NCBI RefSeq assembly: GCF_004193175.1 | Contig: NZ_SAUH01000001.1 | Location: 2,335,501-2,399,500 of the forward strand | Length of the DNA: 64,000 bases | From: Streptomyces sp. RFCAC02 | GTDB taxonomy: Bacteria; Actinomycetota; Actinomycetes; Streptomycetales; Streptomycetaceae | Direction: 5' to 3' | Shown: positions 51,952-62,544 of the stretch, piece by piece | Layout of the letters: every line of letters starts with the position of its first letter | How positions within the stretch are numbered: the stretch's first letter is position 1 | Translations under genes and position numbers: made by a program | Notes under the pieces: generated by a model | What the model saw: only the letters and a program-made list of their open reading frames with translations | The model's database searches: none | Told to the model about the DNA's origin: nothing

Positions 51952-52839
51952 GTGAGTCCCACCCCTTCCACCGGCAACCGCACGTCCACCGTTCTGGGCC
52001 GGAGACTGGGCGGTGAGCTGCTGCGTCTGCGCGACGCTGCGGGAATGACTCAGCAGCAGGCCGCCACGAAGCTGAGCGCCACAGCGACCAAGGTCGTGAA
52101 GATGGAACGCGGTTGGGTGCCGATGCGCGACCCCGACATCCGCGCCCTGTGCGCCGCCTATGGGGTGACGGACGCGGGGATCGTCGACCAACTCTGCGAG
52201 CTGGCACGCCTGGACCGGGAGCGGCGCAAAGTCAAAGGCTGGTGGACGCGGGCCACTTGGTCTGCTCCACTACGGGAATACATCGCGATTGAGCAGGTAG
52301 CCACTCGTATCCGCAGCCTGCAGATGAGCGTCGTACCCGGGCTGTTCCAGACGCCCGACTACATCCGTGCCCTCTTTCTCGGAGGCACCGATCGCGTCCC
52401 TGCCGAGCTCGAGGAAGCGGTCGACGTACGGATCAAACGGCAGGAACGCCTGTACGGTGATTCGCCTCTCGTCTTCCACGCGGTCGTCTGGGAGGCGGCA
52501 CTGCACCAGGTCATCGGCAGTCCGGAGACCATGGCTCACCAGCTCGCGCGCCTGCAGGAAGTGTCCGATCTGCCGAACGTCCGCCTCCAGATCCTCCCTT
52601 TCGGCTCCGGTGCGACCGGATGCCCGGCCACCGCCTTCACCATTCTGTCGTTCGCGCCGACCGGCTCGATGGATGTTGTGCACGCGGACGGACTTTCCAC
52701 CAGCTTCATCGCCGAGAATCAAGAAGACAGCACCGCCTACAACGACTATTTCCAACGCACGTCCGGCGCGGCCTTGGACCCCGCGAGCTCACGTGAGCTG
52801 CTCAACGAGATCCGGAAGGACATGATGTCCCGTGCCTAG
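51952..52839 (+). CDS. XRE-family regulator with DUF5753-type ligand domain
   Basis: A 295-residue regulator. The N-terminal HTH is LRDAAGMTQQQAATKLSAT, with KVVKMERGWVP after it. The remainder (SLQMSVVPGLFQTPDYIRAL, then RQERLYGD and LPNVRLQILPFG) is the DUF5753 domain that nearly always follows this HTH in Streptomyces. The GTG at 51952 is used because the HTH follows in register, although no strong ribosome site is seen; upstream in-frame codons exist from 51865. Its end overlaps the DUF397 gene by 8 bp, the usual partner arrangement. Confidence 0.85.
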   Translation: MSPTPSTGNRTSTVLGRRLGGELLRLRDAAGMTQQQAATKLSATATKVVKMERGWVPMRDPDIRALCAAYGVTDAGIVDQLCELARLDRERRKVKGWWTRATWSAPLREYIAIEQVATRIRSLQMSVVPGLFQTPDYIRALFLGGTDRVPAELEEAVDVRIKRQERLYGDSPLVFHAVVWEAALHQVIGSPETMAHQLARLQEVSDLPNVRLQILPFGSGATGCPATAFTILSFAPTGSMDVVHADGLSTSFIAENQEDSTAYNDYFQRTSGAALDPASSRELLNEIRKDMMSRA

Positions 52840-53025
52840 TTTCGTCTTCGCGAAATCCAGCTTCAGCGGCCAGCAGACGGGCGATGAATGCGTCGAGGTG
52901 GCCGTCAATGTGCCGGAGGTCGTTGGGGTGCGGGATTCCAAGGTGCGGGGGGCGGTCCCGTCGTCACGGTCGGTCCGCCGGCGTGGCGTGCGTTCGTCCG
53001 TCGCCTCGGCGAGCAGGAGCGGTGA
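52832..53025 (+). pseudogene. DUF397 protein, frameshifted in a G-run
   Basis: The GTG at 52832 overlaps the XRE gene stop. The first part, FAKSSFSGQQTGDECVEVA and then GVRDSKV, is a normal DUF397 start. Past the six-G run at 52947-52952 the annotated frame turns nonsensical, while the next frame gives the standard ending GPVVTVGPPAWRAFVRRLG and stops at 53025. One extra G would restore a protein of about 64 residues. Such small proteins partner XRE/DUF5753 regulators. The homopolymer position makes a sequencing error as likely as a real mutation. Confidence 0.75.
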
Positions 53026-53031
53026 CACAGC

Positions 53032-53075
53032 GAGAAGCGCCCCGCCCGCCGTTTCCGGCCGGTGGGGCGCTTCTC
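53032..53075. terminator. Hairpin terminator next to tRNA-Lys
   Basis: GAGAAGCGCCCCGCC (53032-53046) pairs with 53061-53075 with one mismatch. It can serve both the DUF397 gene from the left and the tRNA transcript from the right. Confidence 0.6.
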
Positions 53076-53081
53076 CGTCTG

Positions 53082-53155
53082 TGCGCCGCCAGGGACTCGA
53101 ACCCCGGACCCGCTGATTAAGAGTCAGCTGCTCTAACCAACTGAGCTAGCGGCGC
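53082..53155 (-). tRNA. tRNA-Lys (anticodon CUU)
   Basis: On the minus strand the 74-nt gene has a perfect 7-bp acceptor stem (GCGCCGC with GCGGCGC), a D-arm with GTTGGTTA, and an anticodon stem GCTGA/TCAGC around loop CTCTTAA, giving anticodon CUU. The T-arm is CGGGG-TTCGAGT-CCCTG. The discriminator base is A and CCA is not encoded. Its 3' end faces the accessory region to the left, the orientation seen where tRNA genes serve as integration sites. Confidence 0.95.
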
Positions 53156-53215
53156 CTGCTGACGTCGTACTTTAACCCCTCGGGTGGTGGTCGGACCAAA
53201 TCGGGGGGTCGGGCG

Positions 53216-53692
53216 TCAGTCGTAGAAGAACAGTTCCAGGTCCTCGACGGAGCCGGGGCCGGTCAGGAAGCGTTCGGCCCGGGCGATCTCGTTCTCCGGC
53301 GGTGTACGGCCCTCGCGCAGCCCGGCCGCCCAGCGTTCGCCCTGCTCCCCGATCGCGTAGATCCCGGACAGCAGCACGGCCATCCCCGCCGGGCGCGGCG
53401 GGGTCTGTCCCGCCACGGGCCGCAGCTCCCAGCCGCCCGCGCGGGCGGCGAGGCGCAGGACGCCGGCCCAGTTCGCGATCCGGCCGACCCGCACGTGCCA
53501 GGAGTCCCCGGTGAACGGCGCCGGCCGGCCGCCGTGGAGCGCGTTGGTGGCGGCCGTGATGTCCGCGATCACCCGCCGCTCCACGGCGTCACGGACCCAG
53601 CGGCCGTCCTGCGCCTCGTCGACGGCGGCCGTCCACCACGCCCACGCGCCGTCCAGCCGGGCGCCGAACGTGTCGGCGGCGCCCACCGTCAC
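53216..53692 (-). CDS. Hypothetical protein downstream of ADP-ribosylglycohydrolase
   Basis: A 158-residue soluble protein with many Trp and Arg (GARLDGAWAWWTAAVDEAQD, DSWHVRVGRIANWAGVLRL). It has no signal peptide. The GTG at 53692 overlaps the stop of the ADP-ribosylglycohydrolase gene (GTGA), so the two are co-translated, and probably act together. No family is recognised. Confidence 0.7.
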   Translation of the reverse strand: MTVGAADTFGARLDGAWAWWTAAVDEAQDGRWVRDAVERRVIADITAATNALHGGRPAPFTGDSWHVRVGRIANWAGVLRLAARAGGWELRPVAGQTPPRPAGMAVLLSGIYAIGEQGERWAAGLREGRTPPENEIARAERFLTGPGSVEDLELFFYD

Positions 53693-54810
53693 CCCCTGGG
53701 GTAGCGGTCGAGCCAGGCCGGGGACGAGTCGGCCGGGCCGTGCAGCGCCGCGCCCTGCGTCATCTCCATGGCGAAGTCGTCCGCCAGCTCCAGGATCGCC
53801 GCGCGGCCCTCCAGCTCCGCCAGCCACACGGGCGGCAGGGCCGTCTCGCCGTGGAGGGCGCCCAGGAGGTTGCCGCAGACCGAGCCCGTCGAGTCGGAGT
53901 CGCCGCCGTGGTTGACGGCGAGCAGCAGGCCGTGCGCCATGTCCTCGGCGACCAGCGCGCAGTACACGCCGATCGCGAGGGCCTCCTCGGCCGTCCAGCC
54001 CTCCCCCAGCGCCTCCACGCGCTCCGGGCTCGGCAGCCCCTGCCGCACGGCGCCGAGCGCCTGCTTGAGGGCCGCCGTGGTCTCCTCGTGCCCCGGCCGG
54101 GCGGCGAGCATCACCAGCGCCTTCTGCACGGCCGTGTCCAGGTCGTCGCCCAGCACCAGGGCGTGCACGATCGCCGAGAACGCGCCCGCCGCCAGCACGC
54201 CCGTCGGGTGGCCGTGGGTCTGCGCCGCGCACTCCACGCTGAGCTGGAACACCAACTGCGGCTCCCAGCCCACCAGCAGCCCGAACGGCGCCGACCGCAT
54301 CACCGTGCCGCAGCCCTTGGAGTCCGGGTTCTTCGGCTGCTCCAGGGTGCCCATCACGGCGTCGCCGAGGCCGGTGAGGCAGGCGTTGCCCGGGGCGCGG
54401 CGGGAGTACAGCCACTCCTGGCGGGCCAGCCAGCCGTCGGTGGCGCGGCGCTCGTCGGGTCCCCAGTCGCGCTGGGTGTTGAACCAGCGGCGGTAGGCGG
54501 CGTGCAGGTCGGTCGGCGGGTGCCAGGCGCCGGTGTCGCGGCGGACGTGCGCCCGTATCAGGCCGTCGACGGTGAACAGCGTCATCTGCGTGTCGTCGGT
54601 GATGGCGCCGCGCCGCCCGTACGCCGGCACGTAGTCGGTGACGCCGGCCGGGCCGTGCGCCGCGCGTATCTCGGCGAGCGAGTCGAACTCGACGCCCGCG
54701 CCCAGCGCGTCGCCGATGGCGCCGCCGAGCAGGCAGCCGCGGACCCGGCTGCGGTAGTCCTCCTGGTCGGAGCGCCCCCACAGCCGGCCGCCGCCGGCCG
54801 GGGCGCTCAC
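53689..54810 (-). CDS. ADP-ribosylglycohydrolase family protein
   Basis: A 373-residue DraG-like protein. The Mg-binding signatures are visible: [37 protein letters not shown] and the C-terminal [19 protein letters not shown]. Such enzymes remove ADP-ribose from proteins, nucleic acids or small molecules. It is coupled to FO synthase upstream (its GTG overlaps the FO synthase stop) and to a hypothetical gene downstream. The metabolic link is unknown. Confidence 0.9.
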   Translation of the reverse strand: MSAPAGGGRLWGRSDQEDYRSRVRGCLLGGAIGDALGAGVEFDSLAEIRAAHGPAGVTDYVPAYGRRGAITDDTQMTLFTVDGLIRAHVRRDTGAWHPPTDLHAAYRRWFNTQRDWGPDERRATDGWLARQEWLYSRRAPGNACLTGLGDAVMGTLEQPKNPDSKGCGTVMRSAPFGLLVGWEPQLVFQLSVECAAQTHGHPTGVLAAGAFSAIVHALVLGDDLDTAVQKALVMLAARPGHEETTAALKQALGAVRQGLPSPERVEALGEGWTAEEALAIGVYCALVAEDMAHGLLLAVNHGGDSDSTGSVCGNLLGALHGETALPPVWLAELEGRAAILELADDFAMEMTQGAALHGPADSSPAWLDRYPRG

Positions 54811-57422
54811 CGCTCACCGCCCAGCACGGGCAGCAGGCGCGGCAGCCGGCCGTCGGCGGCGAGCGCCCGCTCGACGCGCTCCGGCGGGACCTCGCCGTAG
54901 GTGGTGGTGCGCAGCCTTGAGGGGCGGCCCGCCGCGTCCGCGATGGCCCGCAGGTCGGCGACCGAGCGGTAGGAGCCGTAGTTCGAGCCTGCCATCCGGG
55001 AGATCGTCTCCTCCATCAGCGTGCCGCCCAGGTCGTTGGCGCCGGAGCGCAGCATCATCGCGGCGCCCTCGGTGCCGAGCTTGACCCAGCTGGTCTGGAT
55101 GTTGGTGATGTGCGGGTGGAGCAGGAGCCTGGCCATGGCGGTGACGGCCCGGTTGTCCCGGAGGGTGGGTCCGGGGCGGGCGATGCCGGCCAGGTAGACG
55201 GGGGCGTTGGTGTGGACGAACGGCAGCGTCACGAACTCGGTGAAGCCGGCGAGGCCCTTCTCCTCGTTGCGCCGCTGCACGCGGGCCAGGGTACGGAGGT
55301 GGCCGAGCCAGTGGCGCGGCTCGTCCACGTGGCCGTACATCATGGTGGAGGACGACCGCAGGCCCACCTCGTGCGCCGTCGCGACGACCTCGATCCACGT
55401 GTCGGCGGGCAGCTTGCCCTTGGTGAGGACCCAGCGGACCTCGTCGTCCAGGATCTCGGCGGCCGTGCCGGGGATGGTGTCGAGGCCGGCGTCCCTGGCG
55501 GCGGTGAGCCAGTCGCGGATCGACAGGCCGGTGCGGGCCGCGCCGTTGACGACCTCCATCGGCGAGAACGCGTGGACGTGCATGCCGGGGACGCGGTCCT
55601 TCACGGCGCGCACGATGTCGAAGTACGCGGTGCCCGGCAGGTCGGGGTGGATGCCGCCCTGCATGCACACCTCGACGGCGCCCACGTCCCATGCCTGTTC
55701 GGCGCGGTCGGCGATCTGCTCCATCGACAGGGTGTACGCGTCGGCGTCGGTGCGGCGCTGCGCGAAGGCGCAGAAGCGGCAGCCGGTGTAGCAGACGTTG
55801 GTGAAGTTGATGTTGCGGGTGACGACGAACGTGACGGTGTCGCCGACGACGGAACGCCGCAGGTCGTCCGCGACGCGGCACAGCGCGTCGAGGGCGGGTC
55901 CCTCGGCGTGCAGCAGGGCGAGGGCCTGGTCGTCGGTGAGGAGCGTCGGGTCGTCGGCGGCGACGGCGAGCGCGGCCCGTACGTCGTGCTCCAGGCGCTC
56001 GGGGGCGCCGGATCCGGCGGTGGGCGCGGCCAGTTCGGCGACGGCCGACCAGTCGCCGTAGACCTCGTCGAAGTCGTCCCGCCGGTCGGTGGTGCGGCCC
56101 TCGGTGTCGATGGCGGTGTGCAGGTCGGTGCGCCCGGCGGCCGTCATCGGCTCGTCGGGCTCCTGCCAGGGCAGGCCGCGCGGCATCGCGTCGGGGCGGG
56201 CGAGGCCCGTCGCCGGGTCGGCGAGGGCGGTGACGTGCGGCAGCACCCTGGGGTCGAGCCACGGCTCGCCGCGCCGGATGAACTCCGGGTAGACGGTGAG
56301 GCGTTCGCGCAGCTCGAAGCCGGCGGCGGCAGTGCGGCGCGCCAGCTCGTCGATGTGCGGCCAGGGGCGTTCCGGGTTCACGTGGTCGGGGGTGAGCGGG
56401 GAGACGCCGCCCCAGTCGTCGATGCCGGCGCCGATGACCAGGTCGTACGCGGCGTCGTCCACCAGGTTCGGCGGGGCCTGGATCCGGGCGGACGGGCCGA
56501 GGAGCAGGCGGGTGACGGCGATGGCGGCGGCCAGCTCCGTCAGGTCGGCGTCCGGCACGGACCGCATCGCCGTGTCGGGCTTGGCGCGGAAGTTCTGCAG
56601 GATGACTTCCTGGATCCCGCGGTGGGCGCGGGCCGTGCGGCGCAGCGCGAAGACGGACTCGGCGCGCTCCTCGTACGTCTCGCCGACCCCGATCAGCAGC
56701 CCCGTGGTGAACGGCACGTTGGAGCGGCCGGCGTCCTCCAGGACGCGGAGGCGGACCGCCGGTTCCTTGTCGGGCGAGCCGTGGTGCGGGCCGCCGGGCT
56801 CCGACCACAGGCGGGTGGCCGTCGTCTCCAGCATCATGCCCATGGACGGCGCGACGGGCTTCAGGCGCTGGAGGTCGAGCCACGACATGACGCCCGGGTT
56901 GAGGTGCGGGAGGAGGCCCGTCTCCTCGAGGACGCGCACCGCCATGGCCCGCAGGTAGCTGAGGGTGGAGTCGTACCCGGCGGCATCGAGCCATTCCCTG
57001 GCCTCGGGCCACCGGTCCTCGGGCCGGTCGCCGAGGGTGAACAGGGCCTCCTTGCAGCCCATCGCCGCGCCGCGCCGGGCGATGTCGAGGACCTCGTCGG
57101 GCGAGAGGAACATGCCGTGGCCCTCGCGCCGCAGCTTCCCGGGCACGGTGACGAACGTGCAGTAGTGGCAGCGGTCGCGGCACAGCCGCGTGAGGGGGAT
57201 GAAGACCTTCTTCGAGTACGTGATGACGCCGGGCCGGCCGGCGGTTTCGAGGCCCGCGTCCCGCACCCGGGAGGCGGCGGCGGCGAGCCGGGTCAGGTCC
57301 TCGTCCCTGGCCTGGAGGAGCACGGCGGCCTCGGCGACGTCGAGCGTCACGCCGTCGGCGGCCCTGCGCAGGGCGCGCCGCATCGCGTTGGCCGTGGGGG
57401 GAACCGGCGGGCTGGTGTTCAT
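54807..57422 (-). CDS. fbiC: FO synthase (bifunctional CofG/CofH) for coenzyme F420
   Basis: An 871-residue fusion of the two radical-SAM halves of FO synthase. The CofG half has the cluster motif [10 protein letters not shown], and the CofH half [10 protein letters not shown]. They join 5-amino-6-ribitylaminouracil and tyrosine into the deazaflavin FO, the first step of F420 synthesis. The length matches actinobacterial FbiC. The ATG at 57422 begins [18 protein letters not shown]. Its presence supports use of F420 by the oxidoreductase at 35402, though FbiC is a core gene in Streptomyces. Confidence 0.95.
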   Translation of the reverse strand: MNTSPPVPPTANAMRRALRRAADGVTLDVAEAAVLLQARDEDLTRLAAAASRVRDAGLETAGRPGVITYSKKVFIPLTRLCRDRCHYCTFVTVPGKLRREGHGMFLSPDEVLDIARRGAAMGCKEALFTLGDRPEDRWPEAREWLDAAGYDSTLSYLRAMAVRVLEETGLLPHLNPGVMSWLDLQRLKPVAPSMGMMLETTATRLWSEPGGPHHGSPDKEPAVRLRVLEDAGRSNVPFTTGLLIGVGETYEERAESVFALRRTARAHRGIQEVILQNFRAKPDTAMRSVPDADLTELAAAIAVTRLLLGPSARIQAPPNLVDDAAYDLVIGAGIDDWGGVSPLTPDHVNPERPWPHIDELARRTAAAGFELRERLTVYPEFIRRGEPWLDPRVLPHVTALADPATGLARPDAMPRGLPWQEPDEPMTAAGRTDLHTAIDTEGRTTDRRDDFDEVYGDWSAVAELAAPTAGSGAPERLEHDVRAALAVAADDPTLLTDDQALALLHAEGPALDALCRVADDLRRSVVGDTVTFVVTRNINFTNVCYTGCRFCAFAQRRTDADAYTLSMEQIADRAEQAWDVGAVEVCMQGGIHPDLPGTAYFDIVRAVKDRVPGMHVHAFSPMEVVNGAARTGLSIRDWLTAARDAGLDTIPGTAAEILDDEVRWVLTKGKLPADTWIEVVATAHEVGLRSSSTMMYGHVDEPRHWLGHLRTLARVQRRNEEKGLAGFTEFVTLPFVHTNAPVYLAGIARPGPTLRDNRAVTAMARLLLHPHITNIQTSWVKLGTEGAAMMLRSGANDLGGTLMEETISRMAGSNYGSYRSVADLRAIADAAGRPSRLRTTTYGEVPPERVERALAADGRLPRLLPVLGGER

Positions 57423-57506
57423 GGTCCGAGCATAAGAGCGGTGTACGACATTCCGACATGGGCGGGGGAAGCCCCGGGCCGCCGGAGTGTGGCTAACCTC
57501 GGGGGT

Positions 57507-58949
57507 GTGGTGGAGCGGCGTACGGGGGCCGACGACGGCGGGCGGGAGCCCGAGAGCTGGACGGTGGCCGGGCATCTGCCGCCCGGGGCACCGGACTTCG
57601 TGTACGTGCCGGTGCGTGTCCCGGCCGGTGTGCGGCGGATCGACGTCGTGTGCCGGTACGAGCGGCCCGACGTGCCGCCCGGCACACCGGGGAACGCCCT
57701 GGACCTCGGCCTGTTCGACGAGCGCGGCACCGGACCCGAGGGGTTCAGGGGGTGGTCGGGCGGCGCGCGCGACCGGTTCTCCGTCGGCGCGGGCGAGGCC
57801 ACGCCCGGCTACCTCGCCGGACCGGTGAACGCCGGGACGTGGCACGTGTGTCTCGGCCCCTACACGGTCGCGCCGGACGGCCTGCCGTACGAGCTGACCG
57901 TCACGCTGACGTACGGCCCGCCCGGTCCCGCCCCGGCGCGCGTGTTCCCGCCCGAGCGCGCCGCGGGGCGCGGCCGGGCCTGGTACCGGGGCGACTGCCA
58001 CCTCCACACCGTCCACTCCGACGGGGCGCGCACGCCCGCCGAGGTCGCCGCCGCCGCGCGGTCCGCCGGGCTCGACTTCATCGTGACGACCGAGCACAAC
58101 ACCCCCGCCGGGCACGGCGCGTGGGCCGGGCTGTGGAGCGACGACCTCCTCGTCCTGTGCGGCACGGAGGTCACGACCCGCAACGGCCACCTCCTCGCCC
58201 TCGGCACGGACCCGGGCACGTTCACCGACTGGCGCCGGCGCGCACGCGACCGCGCGCACGGCGAGCCGGACGCCGCCCTCGCGCGCCACATCCGCCGGGC
58301 GGGCGGTATCGCGGTGCCCGCGCACCCGTTCGCCGCGTGCCTCGGCTGCTCCTGGCGGTTCGGGTACGCGCACGCCGACGCCGTCGAGGTGTGGAACGGG
58401 CCGTGGACGCCGGACGACGAGGCGGCGCTCGCGGCGTGGAGCGGCATGCTGCACGCCAGGCCGGACGGCCGCCGGCTCCCCGCGATGGGCAACAGCGACG
58501 CGCACCGCGAGCCGCAGGCCGTCGGCCACCCGCAGACCGTCGTCCTGGCCGACGGCCTGACGCGCCGGGCCGTCCTCGACGCGCTGACCGCCGGCCGCAG
58601 TTACCTCGCCGAGTCGGCCGCCGTGACGCTCGCCCTCACCGCGTCGGCGGGCGGCCGGGACGCGGGCATCGGCGACGACCTGACCGCGCCGCCCACGGAG
58701 CCCGTCACCGTGCGCGTCGACGTGGCGGGCGTCCCCCACGGCGACGTGCGCTTCGTCACCGATCAGGGCGTCGTGCTGCGCCACGCCCTGCCCGCGTCCG
58801 GCAGCGGCACGGTCACGTGGCGCACGACCACGGCGGCGGCCGCGCACGTACGCGCGGAGGTGCGGCATCCCCCGTCGCGGCCCGAACTCCCCGGTCCCAT
58901 GGCGGGGATGACGAATCCTGTCTTCCTCAACGAAGGCCCGGCTCGATAG
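57507..58949 (+). CDS. PHP-domain metal-dependent phosphoesterase (CehA/McbA type)
   Basis: A 480-residue protein with an N-terminal beta-rich region of about 150 residues followed by a PHP domain: [37 protein letters not shown] and [10 protein letters not shown], all metal ligands of the family. The C-terminal 110 residues are beta-rich. It resembles the CehA/McbA hydrolase group; its true substrate is unknown. It is divergent from FO synthase. Starts at GTG 57507 or 57510 cannot be separated, since the ribosome site is poor. Confidence 0.82.
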   Translation: MVERRTGADDGGREPESWTVAGHLPPGAPDFVYVPVRVPAGVRRIDVVCRYERPDVPPGTPGNALDLGLFDERGTGPEGFRGWSGGARDRFSVGAGEATPGYLAGPVNAGTWHVCLGPYTVAPDGLPYELTVTLTYGPPGPAPARVFPPERAAGRGRAWYRGDCHLHTVHSDGARTPAEVAAAARSAGLDFIVTTEHNTPAGHGAWAGLWSDDLLVLCGTEVTTRNGHLLALGTDPGTFTDWRRRARDRAHGEPDAALARHIRRAGGIAVPAHPFAACLGCSWRFGYAHADAVEVWNGPWTPDDEAALAAWSGMLHARPDGRRLPAMGNSDAHREPQAVGHPQTVVLADGLTRRAVLDALTAGRSYLAESAAVTLALTASAGGRDAGIGDDLTAPPTEPVTVRVDVAGVPHGDVRFVTDQGVVLRHALPASGSGTVTWRTTTAAAAHVRAEVRHPPSRPELPGPMAGMTNPVFLNEGPAR

Positions 58950-59028
58950 ACTCCCACGTTCGCCCCCGCACGGGGTTCCCGACCGGCCCGTGCGGCACAC
59001 GCACAGAGGTTGAGAAGCAGAGGACCCC

Positions 59029-61962
59029 ATGGTCGATGCCGAAGTGACCACGGTGGGGCGCCCGCCCGCCCTGCGGTTCGCCGTGCTCGGACCCGTCCGG
59101 GTCAGCGCGGGGAGCAGACGCCTGCCGTCCGGCTCACCTCAGCAACGCGCCCTGCTCGCCGTACTCCTGCTGCGCAAGGGCCGCACCGCCACGGCGCACG
59201 ACCTGGTGAACGCGCTGTGGGGCGAGGAGTCGCCGCAGCAGGCCCTCGCGGCGCTGCGCACGTACGCGTCGCGGCTGCGGAAGTCGTTCGGCGAGCGGCA
59301 GGGCGTCCTGGTCAGCGAACTCGGCGGCTACGCCCTGCGGCTCGCGCCCGGCGACGAGTTCGACCTCGACACGGTCGGTGAGCTGACGGCGGCGGCCGAG
59401 GAGGCGGCGGCGGCCGGCGACCCGGCGCGCGCCCACGCGCTGTACGGCGAGGCGCTCGACCTGTGGGACGGCGAGGCCCTCGGCGGCATCCCGGGACCCG
59501 AGGCCGAGGTGGAGCGCACCCGCATCGAGGAGCAGCGGCTCGTCCTCGTCGAACAGCGCCTCGACACGGGCCTGCAGGCCGGGCACCACGCCGAGTCGGT
59601 GTCCGAGCTGACCGCCCTCACCACCGCGCACCCGCTGCGCGAACGCCTCCGCGAGCTGCTGATGCTCGCGCTCTACCGCAGCGGCCGGCAGGCGGAGGCC
59701 CTCGCGGTGTACGCCGACGCGCGGCGCCTCCTCATCGACGAGCTGGGCGTCGAGCCCCGCGCCGAACTGTCCGAGCTGCAGCGCCGCATCCTCAGCGCCG
59801 ACGAGTCCCTGAACGCGGCCGTCCCCGAGACGCCGAGGGCTCCGGCCCTGATCCGGCCCGCGCAGCTCCCGGCGGCCGTCCCCGACTTCACCGGGCGCGC
59901 CGACTTCGTGGCGGAGCTGGGCGCGCAGCTCGCGGCGGCCGGCGGCCAGGTGATGGCGGTGTCGGCGGTCGCGGGCATCGGCGGCGTGGGCAAGACGACG
60001 CTCGCGGTGCAGGTGGCGCACGCGGCGCGCGACCGTTTCCCGGACGGGCAGCTCTACGTGGACCTCCAGGGCGCGGGTCCGGCGCCGGCCGACCCGCAGA
60101 CGGTGCTCGGCGCGTTCCTGCGGGCGCTGGGCGTGCAGGACAGCGCCATACCCGACGGCGTACCGGAGCGGGCGGCGCTGTACCGCTCGCTGCTGGACGG
60201 CCGCCGCATCCTCGCCCTTCTCGACAACGCGCGCGACGCCGCGCAGATCCGTCCGCTGCTGCCGGGCACGCCCGGGTGCGCGACGCTCGTGACGAGCCGC
60301 ACGCGGCTGGTGGACCTGGCGGGCGCGCACCTGGTGGACCTGGACGTGATGAGCCCGGAGGAGGCCCTGACGCTCTTCACGCGGATCGTGGGCGACGAGC
60401 GGGTCACGTCCGAGCGCGACGCGGCGATGGACGTGGTGGCGGCGTGCGGGTTCCTGCCGCTGGCGATCAGGATCGCGGCGGCGCGGCTGGCGGCCCGCCG
60501 CACCTGGACGGTGTCGGTGCTGGCGCGGAAGCTGAGCGACGAGCGGCGGCGCCTGGACGAGCTGCAGGCCGGCGACCAGGCGGTGGCGGCCACCTTCGAG
60601 CTGGGGTACGGGCAGTTGGAGCCGGCGCAGGGGCGGGCGTTCCGGCTGCTCGGTCTCGCGCCGGGTCCCGACATCTCCCTCGCGGCGGCCGCGGCGCTCC
60701 TCGACCTGGACGAGGACGGGGCGGAGGAGGTGCTGGAGTCCCTGGTGGACACCTCGCTGCTCGAGTCGGCCGCGCCGGGCCGGTACCGCTTCCACGACCT
60801 GGTGCGGCTGTTCGCCCGGTCCTGCGCGGAGCGGGACGAGCAGCCGCCCTCCGAGCGGTCGGCCGCCGTGACGCGGCTCCTCGACTTCTATCTGGCGACC
60901 GCGTCGGAGGTGTACGCGCTGGAGCGGCCCGGCGACCGCACCGTCGCGCACATGCACCGTCCCGAGCGGCCGGGGCTGCGGTTCGACGGGGTGCGGGACG
61001 GCCTGGACTGGCTGTTCCGCGAGGCGGACAACCTGCTGGAGTGCGTACGGCAGGCCCCGGGCGGCGGGGAGCACGCACGCCGGATCGCCGACCTGCTGGT
61101 GATGTGCCGCGACCTGTACGAGTCCGGGGTGTACGCGCGGCAGTTCGTCCGGGCGGCGGAGGCCGTGCTCGAGTCCGTGGAGGAGTCGAAGCACCCGTTG
61201 GCGGCCGGCCGGATCCGCGCCTCGCTGGCCAACGCGTACGGGCTGGCCGAGCGCCTGGACGATGCGCAGACGCAGGCCGAGCGCGCGCTGCGGCTCGGCC
61301 GCGCGGGGGGCGATCCGCTGACGGTGGCGCGGGCGCTGTCGGAGAGCGGCATCCTCGCCTACTACCGGCAGGACTTCACCGCGTCGCGCGACCACCTCGA
61401 CGAAGCTCTGGAAGCGTACCGGTCGTACGGGGACATCTCGGGCGAGGCCAGCGCACTGAGCAATCTGTCGCGCGTGCACCTGATGCTCGGCGCCGCCGAG
61501 GCCGCCGTGACACTCGCGCGGGAATCCCTCGGCCTGCACGAGTCGCTCGGGTCACGGCTCCGGCTGGCCAACGGCCGGTACGCGCTCGGGCTCGCACTGG
61601 TCGGCGCTGGCCAGCCGCTGGCAGCCATTCACGAGTTCGAGGTGGCCCTCACGACCTTCAGCGACGCGCGGCAGCACATGTGGTCGGGGCTGGCACTGCA
61701 CCAGCTCGCCGGGCTGCGGCTGGCGAAGGGCGACGCGGGCGACGCGGCCGCTCTCGCGGAGCGGGCCATCGCAGAGCTGCGCCATGTCGAGGGGTCCCGC
61801 CGGGAGGCGGACGCGCTGACGACACTGGGCCACTGCCTGCAACGCGTCGGGCAGTTCCGCCGGGCGCACGCCTGCTGGGAGCAGGCGCTCGCGACGTACG
61901 AGGCGCTCGGCCGACCGGAGGCCGAGGAACTCAGGAACCATCTGAGCGCCGGTGCCGTCTGA
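59029..61962 (+). CDS. AfsR/SARP-family transcriptional regulator
   Basis: A 977-residue multi-domain regulator. Residues 15-100 are the OmpR-like DNA-binding domain ([18 protein letters not shown]). About 100-260 is the bacterial transcriptional activation domain ([36 protein letters not shown]). About 290-590 is an NB-ARC ATPase with Walker [12 protein letters not shown] and SRTRL. The C-terminal third is TPR-like. This matches the long AfsR type, which often controls secondary metabolism. The nearest clear partners are the two small genes downstream; a link to the biosynthetic cluster 16 kb away is not shown. GAGGA precedes the ATG. Confidence 0.9.
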   Translation: MVDAEVTTVGRPPALRFAVLGPVRVSAGSRRLPSGSPQQRALLAVLLLRKGRTATAHDLVNALWGEESPQQALAALRTYASRLRKSFGERQGVLVSELGGYALRLAPGDEFDLDTVGELTAAAEEAAAAGDPARAHALYGEALDLWDGEALGGIPGPEAEVERTRIEEQRLVLVEQRLDTGLQAGHHAESVSELTALTTAHPLRERLRELLMLALYRSGRQAEALAVYADARRLLIDELGVEPRAELSELQRRILSADESLNAAVPETPRAPALIRPAQLPAAVPDFTGRADFVAELGAQLAAAGGQVMAVSAVAGIGGVGKTTLAVQVAHAARDRFPDGQLYVDLQGAGPAPADPQTVLGAFLRALGVQDSAIPDGVPERAALYRSLLDGRRILALLDNARDAAQIRPLLPGTPGCATLVTSRTRLVDLAGAHLVDLDVMSPEEALTLFTRIVGDERVTSERDAAMDVVAACGFLPLAIRIAAARLAARRTWTVSVLARKLSDERRRLDELQAGDQAVAATFELGYGQLEPAQGRAFRLLGLAPGPDISLAAAAALLDLDEDGAEEVLESLVDTSLLESAAPGRYRFHDLVRLFARSCAERDEQPPSERSAAVTRLLDFYLATASEVYALERPGDRTVAHMHRPERPGLRFDGVRDGLDWLFREADNLLECVRQAPGGGEHARRIADLLVMCRDLYESGVYARQFVRAAEAVLESVEESKHPLAAGRIRASLANAYGLAERLDDAQTQAERALRLGRAGGDPLTVARALSESGILAYYRQDFTASRDHLDEALEAYRSYGDISGEASALSNLSRVHLMLGAAEAAVTLARESLGLHESLGSRLRLANGRYALGLALVGAGQPLAAIHEFEVALTTFSDARQHMWSGLALHQLAGLRLAKGDAGDAAALAERAIAELRHVEGSRREADALTTLGHCLQRVGQFRRAHACWEQALATYEALGRPEAEELRNHLSAGAV

Positions 61963-62131
61963 CAGTGCGACCCGCGAGATCCGGCCATTCATGGTTCGTT
62001 TATCGCGGGCTGCGAGTGTCGCCAGCGCAAGCCGCCGGAGGGGACGGTGCCCGCTCGTGGGCAACGCGGACGTCGTGCGCGCGCCGACGCATCCGGTGAC
62101 CGCCCGGTTCTTTCAGGAAGAGGAGCAGCCC

Positions 62132-62383
62132 ATGACCGATCTCAAGCCGGTGGACCCGAAAGCCGGACAGGACCCCGAGGTCACCCCGGACGACAGCTAC
62201 ATCGCGGGCGAGCCCGCCGGCGGGACCGTGAAGCCGGCCGACAGCTACATCGCGGGCGAGCCGGCGGGCGGCACGGTGAAGCCGCTGGACAGCTACATCG
62301 CGAGTGAGCCCGGCCCCGTGGCGCCCAAGAAGCCCGCCGCGCCCAAGCCCGCGGACAGCTACATAGCCGGTGAGCCTTCCTGA
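62132..62383 (+). CDS. 83-residue repeat protein with DSYIAGEP motif
   Basis: From ATG 62132, preceded by AGGAAGAGGAG. It contains four copies of DSYIA(G/S)EP, the first three spaced 16 residues apart (unit KPADSYIAGEPAGGTV) and the fourth after a Pro/Lys/Ala-rich spacer. It has no signal peptide, cysteine or membrane segment and should be largely disordered. It follows the AfsR-like gene by 169 bp and is followed by a hairpin with a T-run. The next gene shares a related motif. I recognise no characterised family; it may be a signalling or RiPP-like peptide, but no modifying enzyme is adjacent. Confidence 0.75.
   Translation: MTDLKPVDPKAGQDPEVTPDDSYIAGEPAGGTVKPADSYIAGEPAGGTVKPLDSYIASEPGPVAPKKPAAPKPADSYIAGEPS
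62192..62377 (+). repeat. Coding tandem repeat, 48-bp units
   Basis: The codons for DSYIA start at 62192, 62240, 62288 and 62354. The first three units are 48 bp apart, and the fourth is 66 bp after the third. The repeat is coding and in frame throughout. Confidence 0.75.
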
Positions 62384-62412
62384 AACGGAAGTTGACAGCA
62401 TCTAATCTGATG

Positions 62413-62451
62413 ACCGGTCCGGTCGGCGTGTGACGTCGTCCGGCCGGTTTT
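62413..62451 (+). terminator. Hairpin with T-run after the DSYIAGEP gene
   Basis: ACCGGTCCGG from 62413 can pair, with a bulge, with CCGGCCGGT near 62441-62449, and GTTTTCTG follows. This resembles a classical Rho-independent terminator. Confidence 0.5.
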
Positions 62452-62544
62452 CTGTTGCGCCCCCCACTCCGGCAGCAGTGAGACAGCGCCGGGACCACAG
62501 CCCGTGGCCCCGGCCGATGGAGCCGAGCACAAGGGAGATCTCCC

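Noticed and set aside
53216..54810. ADP-ribosylglycohydrolase with its coupled partner as a toxin-antitoxin pair
   Set aside because: No ADP-ribosyltransferase is adjacent and the partner has no toxin motif; the genes are coupled to the core FO synthase gene.
62132..62383. DSYIAGEP repeat protein as a multi-core RiPP precursor
   Set aside because: No modifying enzyme, protease or dedicated exporter lies next to it; the idea is kept only as a possibility in the finding.
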